Below are positions 1 to 8,016 of a stretch of DNA of 64,000 nucleotides, one piece after another. The position numbers were made by a program, and so were the translations under genes. Location: assembly GCF_003149745.1 (NCBI RefSeq), contig NZ_QGEG01000003.1:65473-129472 (forward strand). The letters run 5' to 3'. This DNA is from Flagellimonas aquimarina. GTDB lineage: Bacteria; Bacteroidota; Bacteroidia; Flavobacteriales; Flavobacteriaceae. How positions within the stretch are numbered: position 1 is the first letter of the stretch; each line of letters opens with the position of its first letter. The notes beneath the pieces are model-generated. The model saw only the letters and a list, made by a program, of their open reading frames with translations. It was not told the origin of the DNA and did not search any database.

Positions 1-329
1 CCCAGTGTATGGAAATGAATGATAGCAAATACCCCGTGAATCAGTGCTGCTAAAAACATGCTCACCCCTAAATGCCTTCGATTGTACAAAATGGGCAAAA
101 ATTGGGGATTTAACCTACTTAAAGGGCCAATGGCCAAAATAATGTGAAGCATTATAACCGCTAGAGAGCCGAATGCTCTTATGATCATGGTTTCCGCTAT
201 GGTTTCTGGATTGAATATCAATGTTAGCACTATAAAAAGTACCAAATACATAACCATTCCAAAAGCAATGATTTTATCATAGGCTTTTTTATGCTTGTTC
301 CAAAGCACCAGTTTATAATCCAATCCCAT
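1..329 (-). CDS. Ferric-reductase-like heme-binding membrane protein (3' end outside window)
   Basis: The gene starts with ATG at 329 and runs off the left edge, so only about 109 residues are visible. After a short basic N-terminus (MGLDYKLVLWNKHKK) come three hydrophobic stretches, with histidines in the membrane segments (IMLHIILAIGPLSRL, ALIHGVFAIIHFH). Between them is the loop LYNRRHLG. This layout and the GPL...RRHLG spacing are those of ferric-reductase-like transmembrane domains, which bind two b-type hemes through histidines. Its ATG overlaps the stop of the upstream gene (TAATG), so translation is probably coupled. It is the last visible gene of the Rieske operon. It could pass electrons across the membrane; the truncated part could hold a further redox domain. 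Confidence 0.75.
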   Translation of the reverse strand, partial: MGLDYKLVLWNKHKKAYDKIIAFGMVMYLVLFIVLTLIFNPETIAETMIIRAFGSLAVIMLHIILAIGPLSRLNPQFLPILYNRRHLGVSMFLAALIHGVFAIIHFHTL

Positions 330-718
330 TAGAATTCCAGTTTTAGTATTTCTTGATTCTTAATTACGTCCTGTATTAGAATTCCATTGATTTCTTTTTC
401 CGAAGGAAATGTATATGACCCAACACCATTTATTTGCCCTAATTTTGTACCCTTCACGCCTTTTTTATCTAAAGCATAGACAATTGATGCAGCGCTTTTA
501 AGTGGGGACTTTACATTTAGTTCTACAATGTAGGCATTGGCAGTTTGTATTAAATCAATATTGACCATATCATTACTTGCACTTGATGTACTTTCTTGAG
601 CGCCATTTTCATGCGGGTCGAAATCCAAATCCTTAATAATCAAAACCAATAAAATAGGCATTATGATTGCAAGTAATAACCAATTGTATTTATGTCTTTT
701 TCTTAGGTTAGCATCCAT
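329..718 (-). CDS. Small single-pass membrane protein, unknown function
   Basis: I place the start at the ATG at 718 (MDANLRKRHKYNW), which overlaps the stop of the preceding gene as TAATG, giving 129 residues. A longer frame to 766 exists but would overlap the neighbour by 48 bases. A basic N-terminus precedes one hydrophobic helix (about residues 14-30). A soluble domain of about 100 residues follows, presumably periplasmic, ending in KNQEILKLEF. I recognise no family. The sandwiched position and the coupled start and stop on both sides suggest a small accessory subunit of the membrane protein that follows. Confidence 0.75.
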   Translation of the reverse strand: MDANLRKRHKYNWLLLAIIMPILLVLIIKDLDFDPHENGAQESTSSASNDMVNIDLIQTANAYIVELNVKSPLKSAASIVYALDKKGVKGTKLGQINGVGSYTFPSEKEINGILIQDVIKNQEILKLEF

Positions 719-933
719 TAATCTGCAGTATTGGGTTTGAATAGTCTTATCAATAGAAATGGCCATGTAGCAACTACTCCAGGAAAAAGCAGCAATCGAA
801 CCTTCTTTTTACTATCCGCCATGATGGAATCTATTTTTGCTGCTCCAAGGAACATAAAATACAGTCCAAACAAAAGTCCCACGCCAAAGTAAAGCGCTAA
901 AATTGTCAAAAAAACTGTTACTGCCGTTTCCAT
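718..933 (-). CDS. Small two-helix membrane protein, unknown function
   Basis: A 71-residue protein with two hydrophobic helices (about 5-31 and 45-62) joined by a charged loop (AKIDSIMADSKKKVR). The start lies one base after the stop of the Rieske-ThDP gene. The stop overlaps the next ATG. I do not recognise a family. Its size and its strict coupling to both neighbours suggest a membrane anchor or assembly subunit for the redox proteins in this operon. Confidence 0.7.
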   Translation of the reverse strand: METAVTVFLTILALYFGVGLLFGLYFMFLGAAKIDSIMADSKKKVRLLLFPGVVATWPFLLIRLFKPNTAD

Positions 934-934
934 A

Positions 935-2890
935 TTAAATCAGGTTTACATCGGTCAATACTTCTAAAACTGCTGGTCCCTTCTCGCTATATAGTGCTTC
1001 CATTGCAGTTTCCAAATCATCTTGATTTTCAACTCGCTTGCCCCAAGCTCCACAGGATTGTGCAAATTCAGCAAAATTTGGGTTGGAAAGAGAGGTTTTC
1101 CACACATCAAATTCACCTGCACGTTGTTCTTTGGAAATTTTGCCAAGTTCATGATTGTTCAATACAATAAGTTTAATTGGCATGTCATACTTCACCAATG
1201 TAGTAATTTCTGCCAAATATTGACAAAGACCTCCATCACCGGCAACAGCAACTACTGGTCTAGAATTACCAACCGCCGTCCAAGCGCCAATTGCCGCTGG
1301 TAAAGCAAACCCAATGGACCCTAAATATCCGGACATTAAAAAATCTTGATCTGTAGGCTCAAAATAACGACCAAAGGAATAGGCATTATTTCCCACATCT
1401 ACACACATAACTGCATTCTCAGGAGTTAATTTGTTCATTGTTTCAAAAACGGCAATAGAACTAATACCATTATCTGAGGTTTCCAAAAGCCGTTTTGCTT
1501 TTTCTTCCTTCCAAATCTTCCAACGTTCCGCTATTTCAGGAGTTTGATCAATGGTATTTTGCTGCCCACTAAGTTGGTCTTCAAAAATCTTTAGTGTTCT
1601 TGATATTTCTCCCCAAACGGCAACTTCAACCTTATGAAATTTACTGAGTGCCATAGGGTCAAAATCAACCTGAATAATAGGCTTTTTAGGTGTTATTCCT
1701 GTATGATTGGAGAATGAAGCTCCAAAGACGAGCAACAAATCGGATTCGTTCATAAACCAAGATGCAATTGGAGTACCACTCCTTCCAAGAACTCCACCTC
1801 CAAGACGGTGATTATCTGCAATTAATCCTTTACCCTTAAACGTTGTAACCACAGCAGCGTTTAACTGCTCCGCGAACTTTACAATAGCTTGTTTATGTGC
1901 ACGTGCACCATGTCCCATAACAATGACAGGACGTTTTGACTTTTTGATCAATTCAACAGCATCATTTACAGCCTCAATGGGAGGGGCAATTTCCATGGCT
2001 GTTATTCGCTTGTCTGGTGTTTGTGCTTTTTCATTGGGTTTTGCCGCCCTTTCCTGAACCTCATCTGGGAAGGTCAAATGGGAAACATCTCTCTTTAAAA
2101 TGGCGCTTTTGACCGCTAAAGACATCAATTCGGCATGCTTACTATCGCTTTGTACCCGTTGATTGAATTCTGCAACGGTACTAAAGCCTCTTACCAGATC
2201 TACTTCTTGAAAGTTTCCTGTTCCGACCACTTGCGTAGCCACTTGACCCGTTAAGGCCAAAAGTGGTGCTCGGTCCACTTTTGCATCCCACATGCCAGTG
2301 TACATGTTTGTAGCCCCTGGGCCTGCAATGGAAAAACATGCAGCTGGCTTGCCTGTTAGTTTTCCATAAGCCGAGGCAGCAAATGCGGCAGCCCCTTCAT
2401 GTCGTATTCCATAAAAGCTAAGATTTCCTTTCTCCTCTTGCCGTTTCATTGCATCGGCAAAACCTAGGTTAGAATGCCCTACCATTCCAAAAACCTTGGT
2501 CACACCCCAATTCACCATGGTTTCTGCCATAATATCGGACACAGTTGTCTCATGAACATCTTCTTCCTCTACGCCAACATAAATGGCATCGTCTTCCTCC
2601 TTCACTTCAAAAGTTTCAATACCGTCGTCATATCCCCCTGGAGGTAATCCCGTACATGGATGAAAATCCCAGCCATGCCATGGGCAACGAAGCATTCCAT
2701 TTTCTATGGACCCTTCTCCCAATGGTCCTCCTTGGTGTGGACACCTGTTGTCCAAGGCAGAAAACTTTCCTTCAAAATGGGTCAAGCAAATTCCTTTATG
2801 AGCGGCTGTGACCGTTTTAACCCTTCCTTCTGGAAGCTCTTTTTTATTATCCAATACTTTGTGCCAAATCGTTTTCTTTGAAGAAGCCAT
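935..2890 (-). CDS. Rieske [2Fe-2S] domain fused to a thiamine-diphosphate enzyme (pyruvate oxidase / acetolactate synthase fold)
   Basis: A 651-residue fusion. Residues 1-110 form a Rieske domain with the complete cluster ligands C50-x-H52 and C69-x2-H72. From about 113 a full three-domain ThDP enzyme follows. The PYR domain carries the catalytic glutamate E165 in the sequence RHEGAAAFAASAYGK. The middle domain follows, and the PP domain has the ThDP/Mg motif beginning GDG at 551-553 and reaching NN about 25 residues later. The family decarboxylates 2-keto acids to a ThDP-bound carbanion that can give electrons to FAD, quinone or an iron-sulfur cluster. A Rieske domain is not a normal part of pyruvate oxidase, so I infer that it shuttles electrons to or from the active site. 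The substrate cannot be read from sequence. The gene follows the antiporter by 29 bases and is followed by a small membrane protein after one base. Confidence 0.85.
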   Translation of the reverse strand: MASSKKTIWHKVLDNKKELPEGRVKTVTAAHKGICLTHFEGKFSALDNRCPHQGGPLGEGSIENGMLRCPWHGWDFHPCTGLPPGGYDDGIETFEVKEEDDAIYVGVEEEDVHETTVSDIMAETMVNWGVTKVFGMVGHSNLGFADAMKRQEEKGNLSFYGIRHEGAAAFAASAYGKLTGKPAACFSIAGPGATNMYTGMWDAKVDRAPLLALTGQVATQVVGTGNFQEVDLVRGFSTVAEFNQRVQSDSKHAELMSLAVKSAILKRDVSHLTFPDEVQERAAKPNEKAQTPDKRITAMEIAPPIEAVNDAVELIKKSKRPVIVMGHGARAHKQAIVKFAEQLNAAVVTTFKGKGLIADNHRLGGGVLGRSGTPIASWFMNESDLLLVFGASFSNHTGITPKKPIIQVDFDPMALSKFHKVEVAVWGEISRTLKIFEDQLSGQQNTIDQTPEIAERWKIWKEEKAKRLLETSDNGISSIAVFETMNKLTPENAVMCVDVGNNAYSFGRYFEPTDQDFLMSGYLGSIGFALPAAIGAWTAVGNSRPVVAVAGDGGLCQYLAEITTLVKYDMPIKLIVLNNHELGKISKEQRAGEFDVWKTSLSNPNFAEFAQSCGAWGKRVENQDDLETAMEALYSEKGPAVLEVLTDVNLI

Positions 2891-2919
2891 AGTCCGTCGT
2901 TATTTTTCTAGTTAATGAG

Positions 2920-4158
2920 TTATTTTTTAAGCAGTTTCAGCACCACTTTATCAATTGTAAGCCCTTGCACAATAATCGAGAATACCACCACACAATAGGT
3001 AATAAAAATTAATGCCTCCCTGAATTCCCCCTCAGGTAAGGTTAGGGCCAGCGCTATTGAAATGCCCCCGCGGAGACCTGCCCAGGTCAATATGGTTATT
3101 TTGTTACTACTGCTACGATGTCCTTTTTTCAGAAATATGTTTGAAATAAAAACGGAAATATATCTTGAAAAAAGCACAATTGGAATTGCAACCAATCCAG
3201 CGATTAAATAATCAATTTGAAAATCCAGACTTACGATTTCCAGTCCTATCAAAACAAATAAGATAGCATTTAAAATTTCATCCAAAACCTTCCAAAAGGT
3301 ATTCATGTTTTCTTTTAGTGGATCGCTTTTGCAAGATTTATGAAGATAATCCCCTATCATTAATCCCATGACCACCATGGCCAATGCCCCAGAAACATGA
3401 ATTAAAGAAGCGAGCCAATACCCTCCCATAACAATAGCGATGGAAATATGCACTGCTACTATGGGTGATTCATATATTCTTTTCAAAAGAAGTTTACCAA
3501 TATACCCCAATACGAATCCTAAGGTAATTCCTCCAAAAGCTTCTTGGGCAAACTCCAAAAAGATATGCGATGGCTCTACTCCATGGCCGCCAGTCATGGT
3601 GGCTATGGATAACAATGAGATGAAAACTACAATTCCCACACCATCATTGAACAAAGATTCTCCTACTATCTTAATCTCCATATCCTTTGGTGCTCCTGCC
3701 TTTTTAAGCAATGCCAAAACGGCAATAGGGTCCGTTGGGGAGATTAGAGCTCCAAAAACAAGGCAGTAGATATAGTCGATGTTCATTCCAAAAAGTCCGC
3801 TTACATAATAAAACAATGTTCCTATTAAAAAAGTTGAAATCAACACCCCAATAGAGGCATATATTAAAACTGCACCTTTTTCTTCAAGTAGATTATGGAG
3901 GTTTACATGTATTGAACCAGCAAAAAGTAAAAAGCTCAGCAGAAAATCGAACAAAATTGTTCTAAAATCTATTTGATCAATTACTGAACAAACACTTACA
4001 AATGTATCATGATCAATAAAATTCAAAGCTCCTATTAATAGCGAAGCCACAATTGCCAATAGCATTACACCAATGGTATCTGGCAGCTTCAGCACTTTCT
4101 TATTAATAAAGCTGAGGATAGACGAAAGAGCAACTATGCCCGTGAAAATCTGAAACAT
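2920..4158 (-). CDS. CPA1-family Na+/H+ (cation/proton) antiporter
   Basis: A 412-residue polytopic membrane protein with about 12 hydrophobic segments and no long cytoplasmic tail. The family signatures are present: ISPTDPIAVLALLKKAG, the ESLFNDGVGIVVF segment carrying the Asn-Asp pair of the ion site, and the C-terminal GLRGGISIALAL. It exchanges cytoplasmic Na+ or K+ for protons at the inner membrane. It sits between the two Rieske-fusion genes, 12 bases after one and 29 before the other. This suggests that ion or pH balance is linked to the redox activity of the operon. That link is inference. Confidence 0.9.
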   Translation of the reverse strand: MFQIFTGIVALSSILSFINKKVLKLPDTIGVMLLAIVASLLIGALNFIDHDTFVSVCSVIDQIDFRTILFDFLLSFLLFAGSIHVNLHNLLEEKGAVLIYASIGVLISTFLIGTLFYYVSGLFGMNIDYIYCLVFGALISPTDPIAVLALLKKAGAPKDMEIKIVGESLFNDGVGIVVFISLLSIATMTGGHGVEPSHIFLEFAQEAFGGITLGFVLGYIGKLLLKRIYESPIVAVHISIAIVMGGYWLASLIHVSGALAMVVMGLMIGDYLHKSCKSDPLKENMNTFWKVLDEILNAILFVLIGLEIVSLDFQIDYLIAGLVAIPIVLFSRYISVFISNIFLKKGHRSSSNKITILTWAGLRGGISIALALTLPEGEFREALIFITYCVVVFSIIVQGLTIDKVVLKLLKK

Positions 4159-4170
4159 ATGGGTAATGAT

Positions 4171-5784
4171 TTAACGAACTCCTGCATAGTTGATTCCTGT
4201 GAGATCATGCATGTCCTTATTAAAAGTTGATAGGTCATTCTGATTAAATTTTGAAATGTCATCATAACCACATGAACGTGCCACTACTTTGATTAAATCA
4301 TTGGTAGCCGTGAAAAAATTGTGCAGTTGTTTAGCCGAGGCATCAATAACTAATCTACTTCTAAGGCTTTCTTTTTGAGTGGCAATGCCCACAGGGCAGT
4401 TATTGCTGCCACAAGCGCGCATGCCTAAGCATCCTATGGCCTGAATAGCAGAATTTGAAACGGCTATGGCATCTGCTCCTAGCATCATAGCTTTGGAAAA
4501 GTCCTCCGCAATGCGCAATCCCCCTGTAATAATAAGGGTAACCTCTGTTGCCCCAACCTTATCCAAATACTTTCTGGCCCTAGCCAATGCTGGAATTGTA
4601 GGAACATTAATATTATCCCTCAGAATTGTGGGTGCGGAACCTGTTCCACCTCCACGGCCGTCCAAAATGATATAGTCTACGCCAACATCCAATGCAAACT
4701 GAATGTCTTTCTCAATATGACTTGCCGCAATTTTAAACCCTACTGGTATCCCTCCAGTACGTTCTCTAACTTTTTCTGCAAAAGACTTAAAGTCTTTCAC
4801 TCCATGAAAATCGGGAAAGGTGGCAGGGCTAATTGCTGTTTCACCTTCATTTAATCCTCTTACCTCAGCTATTTCCTTACTTACCTTATTTCCAGGTAAA
4901 TGTCCACCAGTTCCTGTTTTGGCACCTTGACCTCCTTTAAAATGAAAGGCCTGTACATTATCCAATTTATCCCAAGAGAAACCAAATTGGGCAGAGGCCA
5001 GCTCATAAAAATATTTGGAGTTATTTTTTTGCTCATCTGGCAGCATCCCCCCCTCTCCGGAGCAGATTCCAGTTCCGGCCATCTGAGCTCCTTTAGAAAG
5101 TGCAATTTTTGCTTCTCGGGACAGCGCACCAAAACTCATGTCGCTTACAAATAGAGGTATATCCAACTCCAAAGGTTTGTTAGCTTTTGGGCCAATTACA
5201 ACCTTGGTTGCAACTTCTTCATGGTCCAAAAGAGGTCTGCTTGCCAATTGAGCGGGTAAAAATTGGATGTCACTCCATTTGGGCAAAGTGTTTCTGTCCA
5301 CCCCCATAGAAGAGGAAAATCCATGATGTCCAAGGTTCTTAAGCCCGTTTTGGGCCAATTCTTTTATATAACCTGTGTAAGGTTCGGTATCTTCAGGATG
5401 TGTGTCTGCATAAGTTCCTAAATAGGCTTCTCTATCAAAAGGTTGTGGGTGCTCGCCTTCAAAGGCTGCTATTTCATTTTCATCAACTTGTAATGAATCA
5501 CCCTCTATATATTCTTGAAACTTATGAAGTTGTTCGTCATTATTGTACTCACTTATTCCAGTATCATACCTATAGTCCCATCCATGAACTCCGCAGATAA
5601 GGTTTTGGCCTTCAACGTGCCCGTCTGCTAAAAGCGCTCCTCTATGGTGACAACGACCATATAAAACAGATATACCTGTTTCGTGTTTTATAATTACTAA
5701 ATCGGTGTTTTTGACTAAGGCGTACGCTGGTTTTTTTTCTTCAAGAGTAGAAATCTTGGCAATATCGATAAGCTTTTTTGACAT
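4171..5784 (-). CDS. Rieske [2Fe-2S] domain fused to an FMN-binding glutamate-synthase-like enzyme
   Basis: A 537-residue fusion. Residues 1-105 form a Rieske domain with ligands C45-x-H47 and C64-x2-H67. From about 150 to 500 lies the FMN TIM-barrel of the glutamate synthase large subunit, with VSDMSFGALS, KGGQGAKTGTGGHLPG and DGRGGGTGSAP. It ends in the cysteine triplet C452, C458, C463 (GMRACGSNNCPVG) that holds a 3Fe-4S cluster in GOGAT. The glutaminase domain of full-length GOGAT is absent, as in stand-alone family members. The expected reaction is reductive amination or a related FMN-dependent redox step, with the Rieske centre probably as electron donor. It is the first gene of the six-gene minus-strand unit. 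The real substrate is unknown. Confidence 0.87.
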   Translation of the reverse strand: MSKKLIDIAKISTLEEKKPAYALVKNTDLVIIKHETGISVLYGRCHHRGALLADGHVEGQNLICGVHGWDYRYDTGISEYNNDEQLHKFQEYIEGDSLQVDENEIAAFEGEHPQPFDREAYLGTYADTHPEDTEPYTGYIKELAQNGLKNLGHHGFSSSMGVDRNTLPKWSDIQFLPAQLASRPLLDHEEVATKVVIGPKANKPLELDIPLFVSDMSFGALSREAKIALSKGAQMAGTGICSGEGGMLPDEQKNNSKYFYELASAQFGFSWDKLDNVQAFHFKGGQGAKTGTGGHLPGNKVSKEIAEVRGLNEGETAISPATFPDFHGVKDFKSFAEKVRERTGGIPVGFKIAASHIEKDIQFALDVGVDYIILDGRGGGTGSAPTILRDNINVPTIPALARARKYLDKVGATEVTLIITGGLRIAEDFSKAMMLGADAIAVSNSAIQAIGCLGMRACGSNNCPVGIATQKESLRSRLVIDASAKQLHNFFTATNDLIKVVARSCGYDDISKFNQNDLSTFNKDMHDLTGINYAGVR

Positions 5785-6167
5785 TGTTGGTTGACTATTT
5801 GTGATTGGTTAAACTTGAATGTTAGGTCGAACCATTGTAATCCGCCTTACAAGAGTAAGTTAGGGCTAAAACCGATACCGTATATTAAAAACCTTCAAAA
5901 TATGTCGGCCGTGGTAAGTTTTGCTCATTTTTCATAAAAGAAAACCCAAGTATAAATTATACTTGGGCTTCCTATCAACCAAAAATCTAATCACCAATCA
6001 AAATGTAACCCGCAACCTTGTATTCGCCTAAAACGAAAGTTAAGAGGACTAGCTTTACATTCCCGTATACTTATTTAGATGCTTCTTTTCAGAAAAGCTT
6101 GTGTTAGAATAAAAAAGTCTGGAAAAATTCCAAGCTTTATTAAGATGATAACTTTATTGCTTACCCG
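5785..6167. other. Intergenic gap of 383 bases
   Basis: The gap between the Rieske operon and the upstream sigma-factor operon, both on the minus strand. I find no open frame with protein character. It holds a strong terminator hairpin (5945-5967) and must contain the promoter of the Rieske operon, but I see no exact TAnnTTTG box. Two GGTT-containing half-sites at 5787-5816 resemble the alginate operator but have the wrong spacing. Confidence 0.6.
5935..5967 (-). terminator. Rho-independent terminator of the sigma-factor operon
   Basis: On the minus strand an 11-bp perfect inverted repeat (GCCCAAGTATAA-type arms, 5945-5955 and 5957-5967) is followed by TTTTCTTTT. The T-run exists only on the minus-strand side, so it ends transcription coming from the ECF sigma / Spy-like operon and insulates the Rieske operon. 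Confidence 0.8.
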
Positions 6168-6617
6168 CTAAGGCCTTCTACCTTTTCCATGATGGTGCAG
6201 CGCTTGAGATATAATAATATTAAGCTTGGCCCTTTGCTCAGGAGTGCAAATTTTGCCCACTGCCTCAAAATGATCGTACACATTCAGTTCCTTCTCCTTA
6301 CTTAACTGTGCAATTAAGGTAGTGATTGAATCTGCATGTTGTGTAGTGAACTGTTCATTCCCAATTCCGCTAAAAAGCTCATCTTTTAGTCCTCTTATTC
6401 GTTCATCAATACTTCTCATTGCATGCATATGCCCTTTGCTTAACTCTCTAAACTGTTCCATTTGATTCATATCAAAGCTCAATTCTTTGACAACAAAATC
6501 TCCAGGAGGTCCTGGAGGCCTCCTATTTGGTCCTTGCTGAAACAGCATAAAAAGTAGAATTCCATTCATCACTACCAAAAAAAGTAACAGCAGGCCTAAG
6601 AGTAGATTTTTCTTCAT
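6168..6617 (-). CDS. Spy/CpxP-like periplasmic stress protein
   Basis: A 149-residue protein with an N-terminal membrane or signal segment (about residues 3-26). A Pro/Gly-rich linker (GPNRRPPGPPGD) follows, then a helical charged domain with two LTxxQ-type helices: MNQMEQFRELSKGHMHAM and TPEQRAKLNIII. The tail is His-rich (HHHGKGRRP). The helix pattern and the His/Met-rich composition match Spy/CpxP family envelope chaperones and metal-sensing proteins. It is the third gene of a sigma factor - membrane protein - Spy-like unit, six bases after its neighbour. It is probably a target or modulator of that sigma factor's envelope response. Confidence 0.7.
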   Translation of the reverse strand: MKKNLLLGLLLLFLVVMNGILLFMLFQQGPNRRPPGPPGDFVVKELSFDMNQMEQFRELSKGHMHAMRSIDERIRGLKDELFSGIGNEQFTTQHADSITTLIAQLSKEKELNVYDHFEAVGKICTPEQRAKLNIIISQALHHHGKGRRP

Positions 6618-6623
6618 ACTTTC

Positions 6624-6941
6624 TTAATTTAAAATGGAATTGTCTTCGTCAGCAGCAAGACCATATGCCTGGGCAAATGTCTTTATTTCATCTTCTTGAT
6701 TGCTATTGTTGTACACATATAGGGCACCAAAGTTTAAAAAAGCAAAAACAACCAATGCAGCTATCTGATACTTGGGTAAAAACCACCCTAATAAATTTGA
6801 AGTTTCAATTACTTGATTGTTACTTGTTAATCTCTGAAGTACTTTATCTTTAAAAAAAGGAGGGGCGTTCACCGCTTCCATCTGAGATGCTGAATCTAGT
6901 ACCTCATCAATTTTTCGCTGTGTAATTTTTTTACCATCCAT
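6624..6941 (-). CDS. Probable anti-sigma-type single-pass membrane protein
   Basis: I start it at the ATG at 6941 (MDGKKITQRKIDEVLDSA). A longer frame to 6983 would need TTG. The 105 residues comprise a cytoplasmic helical N-terminus of about 55 residues, one transmembrane helix (YQIAALVVFAFLNFGALYVY) and a short acidic tail. It lies directly after an ECF sigma gene, and its topology (cytoplasmic N-terminus, one membrane helix) is that of anti-sigma factors. No zinc-finger anti-sigma motif (HxxxCxxC) is visible. The role is inferred from position and topology. Confidence 0.6.
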   Translation of the reverse strand: MDGKKITQRKIDEVLDSASQMEAVNAPPFFKDKVLQRLTSNNQVIETSNLLGWFLPKYQIAALVVFAFLNFGALYVYNNSNQEDEIKTFAQAYGLAADEDNSILN

Positions 6942-6992
6942 GATTTTTATAGTTATATAGTTTAGATGTAATTTTTTATTCAACCTTGCGGT

Positions 6993-7571
6993 TTAAGGTT
7001 CATTTTTATAATATTCTGTTAAAATCTTCTGCAGATTCTTTTTTGCGCGAAACAACAACGACTCTATTGAGGATATACTTTTTTGTGTAACCTCACCAAC
7101 TTCCTTATAGCTCATTCCATCTACTTTATGTAATGTAAACACTACCTTTTGTGCTTCCGGAAGTTTATTTATTGCATTAAATAGCAGTTCACTTCTTTCC
7201 TTATTTTCCAATTGAATTCCCGGATGATCAAATTCTGTAAAATAGGTCGATTTATCAATAGGTATATCACCTCCGGTAATAGATTGCATAAAACCAAAGC
7301 GCTTTTTAGTGCTTTTCTTTCTTATGAATTCCAAGCTCTTGTTCACAGAAATCCTATAGATCCAAGTAGATAGTTTAGAATTTCCTTTAAACTTTTTGAT
7401 AGAATTACAAATCTCAATAAAAACTTCCTGTGCTATATCTTCTGCATCTTCCTTATTGGGAACAAAAGAAAGACAAGTATTAAAGACTTTGCCCTGGTAT
7501 TCATCCAACAATCTGCTGTAGGCAGACTGTTTCTGCTCTCTAAGATCTTCTAAAAACTGTTTGTCCTGCAA
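6993..7571 (-). CDS. ECF-type RNA polymerase sigma factor
   Basis: A 192-residue sigma-70 family protein with regions 2 and 4 only. Region 2 includes YQGKVFNTCLSFVPNKEDAE and DIAQEVFIE, and region 2.4 includes STWIYRISVNKSLEFIRK. Region 4 is a helix-turn-helix (SYKEVGEVTQKSISSIESL). The in-frame start is TTG at 7571, because a stop codon lies five codons upstream and the nearby ATG at 7576 is out of frame. It directs RNA polymerase to a small regulon, probably including its own operon with the membrane protein and Spy-like protein downstream. The four exported proteins encoded divergently from 7696 may also be targets. Confidence 0.9.
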   Translation of the reverse strand: MQDKQFLEDLREQKQSAYSRLLDEYQGKVFNTCLSFVPNKEDAEDIAQEVFIEICNSIKKFKGNSKLSTWIYRISVNKSLEFIRKKSTKKRFGFMQSITGGDIPIDKSTYFTEFDHPGIQLENKERSELLFNAINKLPEAQKVVFTLHKVDGMSYKEVGEVTQKSISSIESLLFRAKKNLQKILTEYYKNEP

Positions 7572-7695
7572 TACATTGTATCGTTAATCCTAATGCAATT
7601 TAGAAGGATTTTTAAAATAGAAGTGGAAAAAAATCGTCATCTCGCACAAGTTTTTAAAAGTTAGGGCATCTAAACTTAAAACAAACAATCACATT

Positions 7696-7998
7696 ATGAA
7701 GCATAGCACTTTGAAATTAGCTATCTCCGCAGGAGTAATTGGCATACTAACTTCTTGCAATTTAAAGGCCCAACAGAGAGAAAGAAATGCTGATGGAAGA
7801 GAGCCCCCATCATTTGAAAAACTTTTAGAGAAAATGGACAAGAACAAAGATGGGAAACTTTCCAAAGCAGAAATTAAAGGGCCATTAAAAAATGATTTCA
7901 ACAAAGTTGACCTGAATGAAGATGGCTATATCAACGAAGAAGAATTTAAAAAAGCTCCTAAACCTAAAAGACAAGGAGGTCCTAATAGAAATCAGTAA
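7696..7998 (+). CDS. EF-hand lipoprotein
   Basis: A 100-residue exported protein. The signal peptide ends in a lipobox-like LTSC, with Cys at about residue 21. Two canonical EF-hand calcium loops follow: DKNKDGKLSKAE (about 49-60) and DLNEDGYINEEE (about 72-83), each with Asp at positions 1, 3 and 5 and Glu at 12. The tail is basic and Pro/Gly-rich. It probably binds Ca2+ in the envelope. It heads a plus-strand run of four exported proteins, 18 bases before the YHYH gene, and is divergent from the sigma-factor operon. Confidence 0.85.
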   Translation: MKHSTLKLAISAGVIGILTSCNLKAQQRERNADGREPPSFEKLLEKMDKNKDGKLSKAEIKGPLKNDFNKVDLNEDGYINEEEFKKAPKPKRQGGPNRNQ

Positions 7999-8016
7999 TC
8001 AAAACAAATAAGTAGT

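Noticed and set aside
5787-5816. Two TTGGTT half-sites before the Rieske operon resembling the alginate GntR operator
   Set aside because: They are 18 bases apart instead of 13, and neither completes the palindrome (TTGGTTGACTAT, TTGGTTAAACTT).
7574-7576. ATG just upstream of the ECF sigma factor as its start
   Set aside because: It is out of frame with the sigma coding sequence; the in-frame start is TTG at 7571.
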